A DNA stretch of 64,000 nucleotides from Pseudomonadota bacterium (GCA_023423935.1 JAFAEQ010000067.1:62001-126000); one strand, 5' to 3'; positions 28,006 to 37,516 are shown, counted from the stretch's first letter. Notes: generated by a model from the sequence alone, not told the origin. Numbers and translations: made by a program.

Positions 28006-31000
28006 GTTTTCTCGAGTTTCCCATTCGTCGCTACCAGTTCACGCTGGTGACATTTCTGTGTCTGGTCGTGATGGGCTGGTTCGCGTTCGCCTCCGTACCG
28101 CGCGAAGAAGATCCGTCTTTCAAGATTCCGGCGTTCTTCATCACCGTGATCTATCCGGGCGCGGATCCGATCGATCTGGAACGTCTGGTCGCAAAGCCCA
28201 TTGAGGATCGTATTGCCGAGCTCGACGATCTGAAGAAAACCGAAACGTCGATTTTCGATGGCGTCGCCGTCATCGCCATCGAGTTCCAGGCGTACGTGGA
28301 TCCCGACAAGAAGTACGACGAGGTCACTCGCGAAGTAAACGCATTGCGTCCCGACATGCCGGCGGACATTGCGCGACTCGAGATCCGCAAGCTGAGCCCC
28401 GGGCTCGTCAACATCGTGCAACTCGCGCTGGTTTCCGACACTGCTCCCTATCGCGAGCTCGAAGATCAGGCGCGTCAACTGCGCGACTTGCTGAAGACCG
28501 TCGACGGCGTACGCACGTCGGAAAGCTGGGCATTCCCCGCGCGTGAGCTGCGCGTTGAGCTCGATGTGAAACGCATGGCAGAGCTCAACATCGTACCGGC
28601 GCGCGTTATTCAGGCGATCGAGAGCGAGAATGCGAACGTGCCCGCAGGCGTGATCGACATCGGTCCGCGCAGCTTCAGCCTGAAGACTTCAGGCAGTTAT
28701 GAATCGCTCGATCAGGTGCGCGATACGGTCGTCGCTGCTGTCGAAGGCCGGATCGTTCGGGTGCGCGACATCGCGACCGTGCGCTGGGATGAACAACCCT
28801 ACAGCTATATCGGGCGCTTCAATGGCAAACGCGCGGTATTCGTCACTGCCAATCAGAAGGAGGGCTACAACATTCTGAAAGTGCGCGCGCGGATCGACGA
28901 CGCACTCACTCAGTTCAAGGCCGGATTACCGAAGCGCATCCAGCTCGAGCAAGGCTTCGATCAGTCGCGAAACGTGGGCCACAGACTCTCGCGCCTGTAC
29001 ACCGACTTCGGCATCGCCATCGCACTCGTGCTGCTGACGTTGCTGCCGCTCGGCTGGCGCGCAGCAGGCATCGTGATGATTTCGATTCCGCTGTCGCTCG
29101 CGTTCGGCCTCGCAATGCTCTATTTCATGGGCTATTCGCTCAATCAGTTGTCCATCGCAGGCTTCGTCGTGGCACTGGGACTGCTGGTCGATGACTCCAT
29201 CGTCGTCACCGAGAACATCGCGCGACATCTGCGCGAGGGCATGTCGCGAACCGCGGCGGCGCTGGCCGGAACGAAACAGATCTTCGTCGCCATTCTCGGC
29301 TGTACCGCAACGCTCATCTTCGCTTTCCTGCCGTTGATGGCACTTCCAGGCACCGCCGGCAAGTTCATTCGCGTGCTGCCGCTGACCGTGACCATGACGA
29401 TCCTCGGTTCATTGCTGATCGCCTTGTTCATCATTCCGTTCCTTGCCAGCCGCGTCCTCAAGGAGGAGCGCGACGATCACGGCAATGTGTTCCTGCAGCG
29501 AGTGATGGGCGTGATCCATCGTTACTATCGTCCGGCGCTGCACTACTGCCTGGCGCGTCCGAAAGCGACGGTCATCGCGGCCATCGGGGGTTCGCTGCTG
29601 CTCTCGGGCGTGATCGTGGCAATCATCGGCAGCAGTCTTTTCCCGAAAGCGGATACGCCGCAGTTTCTGATTGCGATCGAAGCACCGAACGGAACGAGCC
29701 TCGAGGAAACGGATCGCGCGCTGCGCTTCGTCGAGGAGCGACTCCATGCGATGCCGGAAGTGAAAAGCTGGTTTGCGAACCTCGGCCACGGTAATCCGCA
29801 GATCTACTACAACCATATCGTGCGCAACGATTCGCCGAACTATGCGGAAGTGTTCGTGCAGCTGCACGACTACGACACGCGCCGCACACCGCAGAAACTC
29901 GAGGAGTTACGCGCTGCGATGACCGACTATCCGTCGGCGCGCATCTACGTGAAGGAGTTCGTGAACGGTCCGCCGATCACCGCACCGATTGCCGCGCGCG
30001 TGATCGGCGGCGACTTGCAGACCATCGAAAAGCTTGCGGCCGATGTGGAGAAACTGCTCGAAGACACGCCCGGTACCCGCGATGTGCTGAATCCGCTGAA
30101 GGTTGCACGTACTAATCTGCGTCTTGCGGTCGACTCGCAGAAGGCGAGCATGCTCGGCGTGCCGACCATCGAGTTCGATCGGGCCGTGCGCCTGTCAGTG
30201 GCAGGAATCCCTGCAGGCACGTTCAAAGATGAAAGCGGCGAGCAGTACGACATCGTCGTGCGTACGCCCGTCGGCACTCGCGCCGATCTGAACACGCTCG
30301 GTGAAGTCCGCGTACCCTCACTCTCAGGCGCGACGCTTCCTCTTTCGCAGCTCGCCTCGCTCGAGTTCGAGCGCGCACCGACGCAGATCCAGCGCTACGA
30401 CCGCGAGCGCGCCGTCACGATCAATTCGGACGTGCAGCTCGGTTACAACACCGCCAAGGTGACCAGCGAAGTCGTGAAGCGTCTCAATGCGATGGAGTGG
30501 CCGCGCGGCTATCGCTATGTGCTTGGCGGCGAAGCCGAATCGGGCGCGGAATCGTTCGCCGGCATCGGCACCGCGACCATCGTCGCGCTCTTCGGCATCT
30601 TTGCAGTGCTGGTGCTGGAATTCGGCAGCTTCAAGTCGACACTGATCGTGCTCACCGTCGTCCCGCTCGGAATTTTCGGCGGCTTCGTCGCGCTGTTGCT
30701 CACGGGCAATTCCGTCTCATTCACGGCGAGCATCGGCTTCATCGCGCTCATCGGCATCGAGATCAAGAACTCGATCCTGCTCGTCGACTTCACCAATCAG
30801 CTGCGCGAGGGCGGCACACCGCTGGATGAAGCGATCGAGCGTGCAGGCGAGATTCGCTTTCTGCCTATTCTGCTCACATCGGCGACTGCGATCGGCGGGT
30901 TGCTTCCGCTTGCCGTTCAGAACATCGGCCTGTACTCACCCATGGCCTGGGTGATCATCGGCGGGTTGGTCTCTTCGACCTTCCTCGCGCGACTGGTCAC

Positions 31001-31100
31001 GCCGGTGATGTACAAGTTGATCCCGCCAGCAGTCGACGTACAGACGAATACTCCAGACACCGACGTCCAAGCCGCCCCTGCATCGCCTGCGGCCAGTTGA
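28002..31100 (+). CDS. RND efflux transporter permease
   Basis: 1032 aa, the usual size for HAE-1/HME-like RND pumps. The GTG start overlaps the adaptor stop (GTGA). The N-terminal helix has ..FASVPREEDPSFKIPAFFITVIYPGA, and helix 4 has the proton-relay pair VVALGLLVDDSIVVTENIARH. The second half repeats the fold (FIALIGIEIKNSILLVDF..). The DDSIVVTENI and missing metal-site Met/Glu pattern suggest a drug or organic-compound exporter. The substrate cannot be fixed from sequence. Confidence 0.94.
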   Translation: MSFLEFPIRRYQFTLVTFLCLVVMGWFAFASVPREEDPSFKIPAFFITVIYPGADPIDLERLVAKPIEDRIAELDDLKKTETSIFDGVAVIAIEFQAYVDPDKKYDEVTREVNALRPDMPADIARLEIRKLSPGLVNIVQLALVSDTAPYRELEDQARQLRDLLKTVDGVRTSESWAFPARELRVELDVKRMAELNIVPARVIQAIESENANVPAGVIDIGPRSFSLKTSGSYESLDQVRDTVVAAVEGRIVRVRDIATVRWDEQPYSYIGRFNGKRAVFVTANQKEGYNILKVRARIDDALTQFKAGLPKRIQLEQGFDQSRNVGHRLSRLYTDFGIAIALVLLTLLPLGWRAAGIVMISIPLSLAFGLAMLYFMGYSLNQLSIAGFVVALGLLVDDSIVVTENIARHLREGMSRTAAALAGTKQIFVAILGCTATLIFAFLPLMALPGTAGKFIRVLPLTVTMTILGSLLIALFIIPFLASRVLKEERDDHGNVFLQRVMGVIHRYYRPALHYCLARPKATVIAAIGGSLLLSGVIVAIIGSSLFPKADTPQFLIAIEAPNGTSLEETDRALRFVEERLHAMPEVKSWFANLGHGNPQIYYNHIVRNDSPNYAEVFVQLHDYDTRRTPQKLEELRAAMTDYPSARIYVKEFVNGPPITAPIAARVIGGDLQTIEKLAADVEKLLEDTPGTRDVLNPLKVARTNLRLAVDSQKASMLGVPTIEFDRAVRLSVAGIPAGTFKDESGEQYDIVVRTPVGTRADLNTLGEVRVPSLSGATLPLSQLASLEFERAPTQIQRYDRERAVTINSDVQLGYNTAKVTSEVVKRLNAMEWPRGYRYVLGGEAESGAESFAGIGTATIVALFGIFAVLVLEFGSFKSTLIVLTVVPLGIFGGFVALLLTGNSVSFTASIGFIALIGIEIKNSILLVDFTNQLREGGTPLDEAIERAGEIRFLPILLTSATAIGGLLPLAVQNIGLYSPMAWVIIGGLVSSTFLARLVTPVMYKLIPPAVDVQTNTPDTDVQAAPASPAAS

Positions 31101-31178
31101 GCCTGACAAAGTGGGTCGGCCACGCACCTTGTAGCGTCCGTGCGATTACACTCGACGCTGGATCATTCGAGGTGCGGT

Positions 31179-31832
31179 ATGACAACGGCTTTGCGTATTG
31201 ATTTCGTCTCGGACGTGGCGTGTCCGTGGTGTGCCGTCGGGTTGAAATCGCTCGAGCAGGCTCTCGAGAAGCTGCAGGGCGAGGTCAGCGCCGAGATTCA
31301 TTTCCAGCCATTCGAACTGAACCCCAACATGCCGCCGGGCGGACAGGACATCGTCGAGCATCTCGCCCAGAAGTATGGATCGACGCCAGCGCAACTCGCG
31401 CAGAATCAGGAGCGGCTGCGTGAGCGTGGCGAAGAGCTCGGGTTCATCTTCGATCTCCAAAAGCGCACCCGCATCTACAACACGTTCGATGCGCACCGGT
31501 TGCTGCATTGGGCCGAAGGTCAGGGCAAGCAGCGAGAGCTCAAGCATGCGCTGCTGCGTGCGTACTTCACGGACGGCCGCGATCCGAGCGATCGCGAGGT
31601 GCTGGTGAACGTCGCAGGAAGCGTCGGTCTGAATGCTCAAGAAGCCGCTGCGGTACTCGACTCCGGGCAGTACGCCCAGGAAGTGCGTGAAGCCGAACAG
31701 TTCTTCCAGCGCCAGGGCATTCAGGCAGTACCGTCCGTCATCATCGATCGACAGTATTTGATCCAGGGTGGCCAGCCGGTCGAAGCGTTCGAACAGGCGC
31801 TGCGCCAGATCGCGGCGGAAAAGAACAAGTAA
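31179..31832 (+). CDS. DsbA-family (FrnE-like) oxidoreductase
   Basis: 217 aa from the ATG giving MTTALRIDFVSDVACPWC. The thioredoxin-fold active site CPWC is at residues ~15-18. The helical insert and the C-terminal cis-Pro loop (GIQAVPSVIIDRQYLIQGGQP) match the FrnE/2-hydroxychromene-2-carboxylate isomerase-like group. There is no signal peptide, so it acts in the cytoplasm, probably in disulfide or stress handling. A GTG at 31140 is in frame but lies over promoter-like DNA. Confidence 0.88.
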   Translation: MTTALRIDFVSDVACPWCAVGLKSLEQALEKLQGEVSAEIHFQPFELNPNMPPGGQDIVEHLAQKYGSTPAQLAQNQERLRERGEELGFIFDLQKRTRIYNTFDAHRLLHWAEGQGKQRELKHALLRAYFTDGRDPSDREVLVNVAGSVGLNAQEAAAVLDSGQYAQEVREAEQFFQRQGIQAVPSVIIDRQYLIQGGQPVEAFEQALRQIAAEKNK

Positions 31833-31909
31833 GTCGCTGCAGGCACGCACGATTGCGGCCTGGCAGCGTGCCTGTTTCAATGCCTCACTCATCAAGGATC
31901 GAGACTGTC

Positions 31910-33034
31910 GTGAAACTCGAGACGCTTTCTGTTCGCATCGGTCGTGAAGTCGAACCCAGCGGCGACGTCGCGCCAGCCATCCACCTGAGCACGACCTTCG
32001 AGCGTGATCCGGACGGCCAGTTTTCGCGCGGCTATTCCTATAGTCGTCCTGACAATCCAAGCCGCAAGGCACTCGAGCGATGCGTCGCGGCGCTGGAAGG
32101 CGGCGTCGGCGCGGTGACTTATGCCTCCGGTTCTGCCGCCTCGCTCGCCGTCTTTTATTTGTTGCGCCCGGGCGATCGCGTCATCGCACCGATCGAGTCG
32201 TACCACGGCACCGCGCTGCAGCTGCGCAGTCTGCTTGCGCCATTCGGCATCGAGCACACTTTCGTCGACATGACCGACATCGAGGCCGTGCGTGCGGCGC
32301 TGAAGTCGCGAACCAAGCTCGTATGGATCGAGACGCCCTCGAACCCGATGCTGAATCTGACCGACATCGCGGCCGTGACTCAGCTCGCGCACGAACACGA
32401 AGCACTCGTCTGCTGCGACAACACTTTCGCAACGCCCGTGTGTCAGCGTCCGTTCGAGTTGGGCGTCGATCTGGTCATGCATTCATCGACCAAGTATTTC
32501 GGCGGCCACAGCGACGTGATGGGCGGCGCCGTGATCGCACGGACGAGCGAGGAGTTATTGAACCGCCTGCGCGACTATCAGGCCACGGCGGGCAGCGTGC
32601 CCTCCCCCTTCGATTGCTGGCTCATCCGCCGCAGCCTCACGACACTGTCATGCCGCGTTCGCGCGCAATCGGCCACTGCGGCTGCGATCGCCAGCTTCCT
32701 GCAGTCGCAGCCCGGCATCGAGCGCGTCTTCTATCCGGGACTCGAATCTCATCGCGGTCACGAAATCGCGCGCAGACAGATGCCCGGCGGCTTCGGCGCC
32801 ATGGTGTCTTTCTGTGTGCGCGGCGACCGCGCTGAAGCCTTCGCCATCGCCAACAGACTTCGCTACTTCACACGCGCAACGAGTCTGGGCGGCGTCGAAT
32901 CTCTCATCGAACACCGCGCCTCGGTCGAAGGACCGCATTCGATCACTCCGGAGAACCTGCTGAGGGTTTCGGTGGGACTCGAACATGCGGAAGATCTGAT
33001 CGGCGATCTCGCGCAAGCGATCAACGGCAATTGA
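31910..33034 (+). CDS. Trans-sulfuration PLP enzyme (cystathionine gamma-synthase/lyase family)
   Basis: 374 aa from the GTG at 31910 (AAGGA 11 nt upstream); an ATG at 31880 would add 10 residues. The PLP site is HSSTKYFGGHSDVMGG with the Schiff-base Lys near residue 197. Other hallmarks are YSRPDNPSRKALE and ETPSNPMLNLTDI. The family covers cystathionine gamma-synthase, beta/gamma-lyase and O-acylhomoserine sulfhydrylase, which cannot be separated safely here. Its stop codon lies inside a CAATTGACAATGG repeat. Confidence 0.9.
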   Translation: MKLETLSVRIGREVEPSGDVAPAIHLSTTFERDPDGQFSRGYSYSRPDNPSRKALERCVAALEGGVGAVTYASGSAASLAVFYLLRPGDRVIAPIESYHGTALQLRSLLAPFGIEHTFVDMTDIEAVRAALKSRTKLVWIETPSNPMLNLTDIAAVTQLAHEHEALVCCDNTFATPVCQRPFELGVDLVMHSSTKYFGGHSDVMGGAVIARTSEELLNRLRDYQATAGSVPSPFDCWLIRRSLTTLSCRVRAQSATAAAIASFLQSQPGIERVFYPGLESHRGHEIARRQMPGGFGAMVSFCVRGDRAEAFAIANRLRYFTRATSLGGVESLIEHRASVEGPHSITPENLLRVSVGLEHAEDLIGDLAQAINGN

Positions 33035-33249
33035 CAATGGATAATGGACAATTGACAACGAAGATCGTGAAAGACGACACGACATCACACAACCGAGACG
33101 CTGAGCAATGAGCATTGCGCGGCGGATAACGCGCGATCTCGACCGTGAGCGCTCTCTACCTTCCGGATATCAATTGTCCATTGTCAATTGTCAATTCTCT
33201 TCCTCTCCGGATCTCAATTGTCCATTGTCAATTATCAATTCTCTTCCTG
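33029..33249. repeat. CAATTGACAATGGA repeats flanking the intergenic region in inverted orientation
   Basis: One copy (33029-33060) holds CAATTGACAATGGATAATGG on the plus strand. Opposite it are two tandem 44-bp units, 33162-33205 and 33206-33249, each reading TCCGGATNTCAATTGTCC then ATTGTCAATT and CTCTTCCT. The outer copies overlap the ends of both convergent neighbouring genes and provide their stop codons. The AT-rich motif stands out from the surrounding high GC. Confidence 0.8.
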
Positions 33250-33974
33250 ATTCCCTGAAACATCGAGAACACCCAGGGCCTGAAGGCCGCGAGCATCGCG
33301 ACGTTCTTTTTCTCCGCTGCGGGCAGACCGACGTCGAGCGTCGCAAGTTCGGCGAAGTCGCGGGCGAGTTGTTCCAGCTTGCGAATCAGAACGCGAGTGG
33401 ATGCTTCGGACAGTTCTGCCGAACGAAAATGCAGTACCTCATCGTTCGCGTGGAACTCGGATTGCAGAAACTCTGCTTTCACCTGCTGTTCGTACACCTG
33501 ATGGACCGGGCCATCCATGCGCCAGCTCACCACCGGGCCGACGCGCAATCGCGCCTTGAGCCGCGGTTGAAGCTCGATGAGGCGTGCCGCATCGAGCTTC
33601 ACGTAGAGCTCGCGTAACGCGCGCTCCGATAGATCCATGCGATCCATGATCTCGGCACTGCTGCGACCGTTCAGCAACAGATAGAAACAGGCCAGCAGTC
33701 GTGCGTTGCTCGCGAGTAGCTGTTCCTGCTCCAGGCTCAGGTACTGCGAGCCGGACTCGTGAGCATGCGTCGCCGTGCGCACCAGCTCGCTCATGCTGAT
33801 GCCCACGGCGCTGCAGATGCTCTCCAGACGCTGCAACGTGAACGTCTCCTCGGAGAACACGCGCTTGATCGAGCCTTCGCTCAGGCCGACCCGTTTGGCG
33901 ACGTCTTTATAAGTAAGTCCGCGCGTTTTCAGATTGCGCTTCAGGACATCGATGATCTGAGCTGTTTCGCTCAC
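33228..33974 (-). CDS. Helix-turn-helix (XRE/Cro-like) transcriptional regulator
   Basis: 248 aa. The N-terminal Cro/C1-type HTH is clear (RGLTYKDVAKRVGLSEGSIKRVFSE, then TLQRLESICSAVGISMSELV). Residues ~85-245 form a helical region of unknown function with a possible second winged-HTH-like stretch (SSAEIMDRMDLSERALRELYVKL). The last residues (IRKRIDN) and stop come from the intergenic repeat. It is convergent with the trans-sulfuration gene; its target is unknown. Confidence 0.8.
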   Translation of the reverse strand: MSETAQIIDVLKRNLKTRGLTYKDVAKRVGLSEGSIKRVFSEETFTLQRLESICSAVGISMSELVRTATHAHESGSQYLSLEQEQLLASNARLLACFYLLLNGRSSAEIMDRMDLSERALRELYVKLDAARLIELQPRLKARLRVGPVVSWRMDGPVHQVYEQQVKAEFLQSEFHANDEVLHFRSAELSEASTRVLIRKLEQLARDFAELATLDVGLPAAEKKNVAMLAAFRPWVFSMFQGIRKRIDN

Positions 33975-34239
33975 GTGAATACCTTCTTGTTATCGCTCGC
34001 GCAGTACGCGGCTCGTGGAAGCCGCAGCGCATCAGTCGGGTTCCGCGCGTAGGCGGAATCATTACCGGCGCGCATTGCACTGTCCACGCTCGCGCAGGCG
34101 CAGCCTCATTGCCTGCGCCAGTCGCGGATTCCGTGCCTCGATGTCGCGGGAAGTGTCACTTCGCACGACTGCATTGAACCGCTCGCTGCGCGACTCTAGT
34201 GTCCGCGCCATCATTGGCCTCAACGACGACGGAGTCACC

Positions 34240-34803
34240 ATGCTGAAGTCAGCTGTCGCACTCGCAATGCTGTGTGCGTTGACGACCGGATCGGCCTTCG
34301 CGGCCGAGAAGACCGAGTTTCAGATCAGTCCGCGCGTGGGCCGCGGCGAGCTCAAGCTCGATCAATTCAAGAACGTCGACGACGATCTCTACGAACAGGA
34401 CACGGCAGGTGCTGGCGTGTCGTTCGGCGTGCTGACACGCGTGGGCTTGCTGGTGGAAATCGGCACCGAGACATTCGGCAACTGGGACCTGTTCAACGCT
34501 GACGATGAATTCGAACTGCGTCAGTACTACGCGGCCCTCGGTTATCAGTTCGAGCTCGGCGAGGGCTGGCGCCTGGTCCCGAAAGTCGGTCGCACGAAAT
34601 GGAAACTCAGCAGCGACGAAGGCTGGCTGTTCCATGACGACGACGTCGACAGCGACACCGCCCGCGGCTACGAGAACTTCTGGGAAATCGGCTTCGGCAA
34701 ACGCGTCAACGACGTCATGACCCTCGGCGCCGCACTCCGCTCGGCAGACTTCGACTTCGGCAGGGCGGGCTCCGTGTCGTTCGTGATGACGTTCGGGTTC
34801 TGA
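34240..34803 (+). CDS. Small outer-membrane beta-barrel protein
   Basis: 187 aa from an ATG with GGAG 5 nt upstream. The signal peptide (ALAMLCALTTGSAFAAE) is followed by alternating strands rich in aromatic ends (e.g. YYAALGYQFELGEGWRLVPKVG). It ends in ..VSFVMTFGF, the C-terminal Phe motif read by the BAM complex. Eight strands fit the length. The function is unknown. Downstream lies G-arm element copy 2. Confidence 0.78.
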   Translation: MLKSAVALAMLCALTTGSAFAAEKTEFQISPRVGRGELKLDQFKNVDDDLYEQDTAGAGVSFGVLTRVGLLVEIGTETFGNWDLFNADDEFELRQYYAALGYQFELGEGWRLVPKVGRTKWKLSSDEGWLFHDDDVDSDTARGYENFWEIGFGKRVNDVMTLGAALRSADFDFGRAGSVSFVMTFGF

Positions 34804-34817
34804 TCGCGAAGCCGGAC

Positions 34818-34947
34818 GAGATCTCCACGGGGTACACAGGGAACACCGGGCAAGAACTTCGAATACCGCACTGAGTTCGCGACTTGATCTCCGAGCAGCT
34901 TCTTGAGCCTTCGAACCCTGTGGCCCCCGTGTACCCCGTGGAAATTC
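34818..34947. repeat. G-rich inverted-arm element, copy 2
   Basis: Left arm 34818-34850 starts GAGATCTCCACGGGG; right arm 34916-34947 reads TACCCCGTGGAAATTC at its end. The arms are inverted copies around ~65 bp of other sequence. It fills the gap between the beta-barrel and GNAT genes. Confidence 0.8.
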
Positions 34948-34957
34948 TTCGTTGGAG

Positions 34958-35458
34958 CTACCGCGAGGCCAACCGGCTCAACGCTTCGCCCGTGACGCGG
35001 AAGACGGTCCAGTCGTCCATGGGTTTGGCGCCGAGGGCTTTGTAGAAGTCGATCGCTCGCTGGTTCCAGTCGAGGACCGACCATTCCAGGCGGCCGTAAT
35101 TGCGCTCCATGCAGAGGCCGGCGAGATGGCGGAGCAGCTGTTCGCCGTGGCCCTGGCCGCGAAATTTCGGTCGCACGTACAGATCTTCCAGATACAGCCC
35201 CGGTCGCCCCAGGAAGGTCGAGAAGTTCGGGAAGAAAAGCGCGAAGCCGGAGACCTCATCGTTCGCTTCGGCAATAACGACCTCGGCACCAGGTCGCGCG
35301 CCGAACAGCGTCTCACGCAGCAGGTCCTCGCTCGCGACCACCTCATGTGAAAGACGCTCGAACTCGGCAAGCTCGCGAATGAGCCTGAGGATGGTCGGCA
35401 CATCGTCCGCGGTCGCGCGGCGAATCGCACATCCGCTGTTACTCACGATATTGGTCAT
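34958..35458 (-). CDS. GNAT-family N-acetyltransferase (SAT1/thialysine-like)
   Basis: 166 aa. The acetyl-CoA site RPKFRGQGHGEQLLRHL (~residues 95-110) and the C-terminal WSVLDWNQRAIDFYKALGA match the group related to spermidine/spermine and thialysine acetyltransferases. The segment LYLEDLYVRPKFRG is a hallmark of that group. It acetylates a small amine or amino acid; the true substrate is unknown. It is divergent from the LysR gene at 35598. Confidence 0.87.
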   Translation of the reverse strand: MTNIVSNSGCAIRRATADDVPTILRLIRELAEFERLSHEVVASEDLLRETLFGARPGAEVVIAEANDEVSGFALFFPNFSTFLGRPGLYLEDLYVRPKFRGQGHGEQLLRHLAGLCMERNYGRLEWSVLDWNQRAIDFYKALGAKPMDDWTVFRVTGEALSRLASR

Positions 35459-35597
35459 GGGGCACTCACGGATCTGATCAGGACTTGAGCCGCCGACGCC
35501 GGAACGAAGCTTGCTCCGTTAAGGCATCCCATATATTTTGCGCCTGCAGGGTCGGGTTATCGGGCAAGGGATCAAAATAAACTGAATAATGGCCTAG

Positions 35598-36521
35598 ATG
35601 GTGGAGCATTCCAAACTGCCGCTCAATGCACTGCGCGCCTTCGAGGCTGTCGCAGCCCATCTGAGCTTCACCGACGCGGCACGCTCGTTGAACGTCACGA
35701 CTGCCGCGGTCAGTTCTCACATCAAATCGCTCGAGGAATATCTCGAGACCCCGCTGTTCGTCAGGCATAGCCGCTCCGTTCGGCTCACTCCTCAAGGTGC
35801 GCGTTTGCTGCCCGGTATCCAGCGAGGCATGGGCGAGCTCACACGCGCGGTCGATCAGCTTCGGCAGGATCGCTCCAGCGGATTGCTCAACATCAGTCTG
35901 CTCGGTTCATTTCTGCAGAAATGGTTGCTGCCGCGCCTCGGCGATTTCTATCAGAAGTATCCCGATGTGGATCTGCGCTTCAACGCAAGCCGCGAGCTCG
36001 TGGACTTCATGCACACCGATTTCCACGCTGCCGTGCGCTACGGCGGCGGTCATTGGGAGAATCTGCAGGCCGAACGCATGCTCGACGACTGGGTGTTCCC
36101 CGTGACGAGCCCGGCCTTGCTCGCGAAGCTCGGCCCCATCAACACGCTCGGCGATCTGAACAAGTATCAGTTGCTGCACAGCGCGAGCGAACCGTGGGTC
36201 GACTGGTTGCGACGTGTCGGCGGCGATACCACACGCGTCGAGCGCGGACCGGTGCTCGATGATTCCGCATCGTTGCTGGCCGCCGCAGAACAGGGTCATG
36301 GCCTCGCACTCGCACGCTGGTCACTGGTCGCAGGCGATCTCGCCGCAGGACGACTGGTGCGCCCCTCGGCGCAGAGTGTGCGTCAGCTCAACTCCTATTA
36401 TTTCGTCGCCCCGCCCCATCATTTCGAATTGCCGAAAGTGCTCCGCTTCAGAGACTGGCTGCGCGCCGTGTGCAGCGAGTTCCCGCCGCCCGAGGGCGAA
36501 CGCTTAGAGCCGGAGCTCTAG
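35598..36521 (+). CDS. LysR-family regulator (GcvA-like)
   Basis: 307 aa. The N-terminal winged HTH has the GcvA-type opening (LPLNALRAFEAVAAHLSFTDAARSLNVTTAAVSSHI...), and the PBP2-like effector domain follows (~90-300). Known GcvA relatives control glycine cleavage or beta-lactamase genes; this one's target is unknown, possibly the divergent GNAT gene. The 139-bp gap upstream has an AT-rich stretch (GATCAAAATAAACTGAATAATGG) suitable for a promoter. Confidence 0.88.
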   Translation: MVEHSKLPLNALRAFEAVAAHLSFTDAARSLNVTTAAVSSHIKSLEEYLETPLFVRHSRSVRLTPQGARLLPGIQRGMGELTRAVDQLRQDRSSGLLNISLLGSFLQKWLLPRLGDFYQKYPDVDLRFNASRELVDFMHTDFHAAVRYGGGHWENLQAERMLDDWVFPVTSPALLAKLGPINTLGDLNKYQLLHSASEPWVDWLRRVGGDTTRVERGPVLDDSASLLAAAEQGHGLALARWSLVAGDLAAGRLVRPSAQSVRQLNSYYFVAPPHHFELPKVLRFRDWLRAVCSEFPPPEGERLEPEL

Positions 36522-36551
36522 TATGGGAAAGAGCCGGATCTCACAGAGGCT

Positions 36552-36611
36552 CTAGTCACTAGCTACTAGCTACTAGCTACTAGCTACTAGGTACTAGGTA
36601 CTAGGTACTAG
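36552..36611. repeat. CTAG heptamer array
   Basis: Nine CTAG tetramers occur at an exact 7-bp period (36552, 36559 and on to 36608), as five or so CTAGCTA/CTAGTCA units then CTAGGTA units. CTAG is normally scarce in proteobacterial DNA. Further irregular CTAG clusters lie near 36928-36953, 38034-38060, 38132-38152, 39658-39684, 55076-55110, 55197-55225 and 55491-55512. Confidence 0.8.
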
Positions 36612-36640
36612 CCAGAGATGGACACTGGGGAAAATAGTCC

Positions 36641-37015
36641 CCTGTGGGTTCGGCTTTAGCCGAACAACTCTGCCTGTGGGTCCGGCCCAGCCGGACAAGA
36701 GACCTGTTCGACTGAAGTCGAACCTACAGGTGCAACAGCTATCCGCTGCAGGTCCGGCTGTAGCCGGAGAGAAGATGCACGACTGAAGTCGTGCCCACCA
36801 AGAGGCAAAGAGGCAGAGGCGGCAGCTGTCCCTGTGGGTTCGGCTTTAGCCGAACAACTTCTGCCTGTGGCTCGGCTTCAGCCAGGCTTCAGGCGGACAT
36901 TGGCCGGACAAGACACTTCCGTTTCTGGCTAGCGGCTAGCGCCTAGCGACTAGGGAGGGACCAGGGACCAGCGAGTTGAGCTGCACCTGTGGGTCCGGTC
37001 TCAGCGGACAAGACC
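36641..37015. repeat. Cluster of short palindromes (GGCT-NN-AGCC family), region A
   Basis: Palindromes include GTTCGGCTTTAGCCGAAC (36648 and 36838), GTCCGGCCCAGCCGGAC (36680), GTTCGACTGAAGTCGAAC (36706), TCCGGCTGTAGCCGGA (36753) and GCACGACTGAAGTCGTGC (36777). Several are preceded by CTGTGGG or followed by CCCAC, which lengthens the stem. The arms differ between copies but pair within each copy. The whole 525-bp gap to the DoxX gene consists of such repeats plus CTAG-rich filler; no gene is seen. Confidence 0.8.
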
Positions 37016-37046
37016 GAACCCCCAGATTCGAATCACGCCTCCAACC

Positions 37047-37469
37047 TCAGACCGTCTTCAACTGCGCAGTACCTGCGACCTTCTCGCGAGCCTTGACCGG
37101 CGAAGCCTGCAGCGCCACCACGATCGCGAGCACCACCAGGAACAGCGGATATTCCCAACCGCCGTTCGGCGCGCTGAAGACCCAGCCATTGCCACTATGC
37201 GCCCACAACGCACCGATGAGCACAGGAACGGTGGCCAGCGCGGTCCAGCGAACCTGGATCCCGAGCACGAGCAGCACACCGGCAATCGCTTCGATGGCAA
37301 AGACTGCGTAAGCCAGCGAAGCCGGCAATCCGATCGATGCGAAGTACTGCGCCGTGCCGGGGAGCGTGAACATGAAGTATTTCAGGATCACGCTATGCGC
37401 GATGAACATGAGGCCGAGCGAAACGCGCAGAAGCGTATTGCCCGCCTGCTGACTGTCGAACTTGAACAT
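37047..37469 (-). CDS. DoxX-family membrane protein
   Basis: 140 aa with four membrane helices, matching the DoxX fold (NTLLRVSLGLMFIAHSVILK at the start, a central FAIEAIAGVLLVLGIQVR helix). DoxX-like proteins are linked to redox or thiosulfate metabolism in some bacteria, but most are uncharacterised. It lies downstream of a rhodanese gene on the same strand, which fits a sulfur or redox theme. The upstream palindrome 37517-37532 may be an operator. Confidence 0.85.
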   Translation of the reverse strand: MFKFDSQQAGNTLLRVSLGLMFIAHSVILKYFMFTLPGTAQYFASIGLPASLAYAVFAIEAIAGVLLVLGIQVRWTALATVPVLIGALWAHSGNGWVFSAPNGGWEYPLFLVVLAIVVALQASPVKAREKVAGTAQLKTV

Positions 37470-37516
37470 GACTTTTCTCCTGGATGATTGAAAAACGTTT
37501 GACTTGAACTGCGCGA

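Noticed and set aside
36552..36611. CRISPR or integration array at the CTAG heptamers
   Set aside because: A 7-bp period without spacers cannot be a CRISPR; no integrase gene is near.
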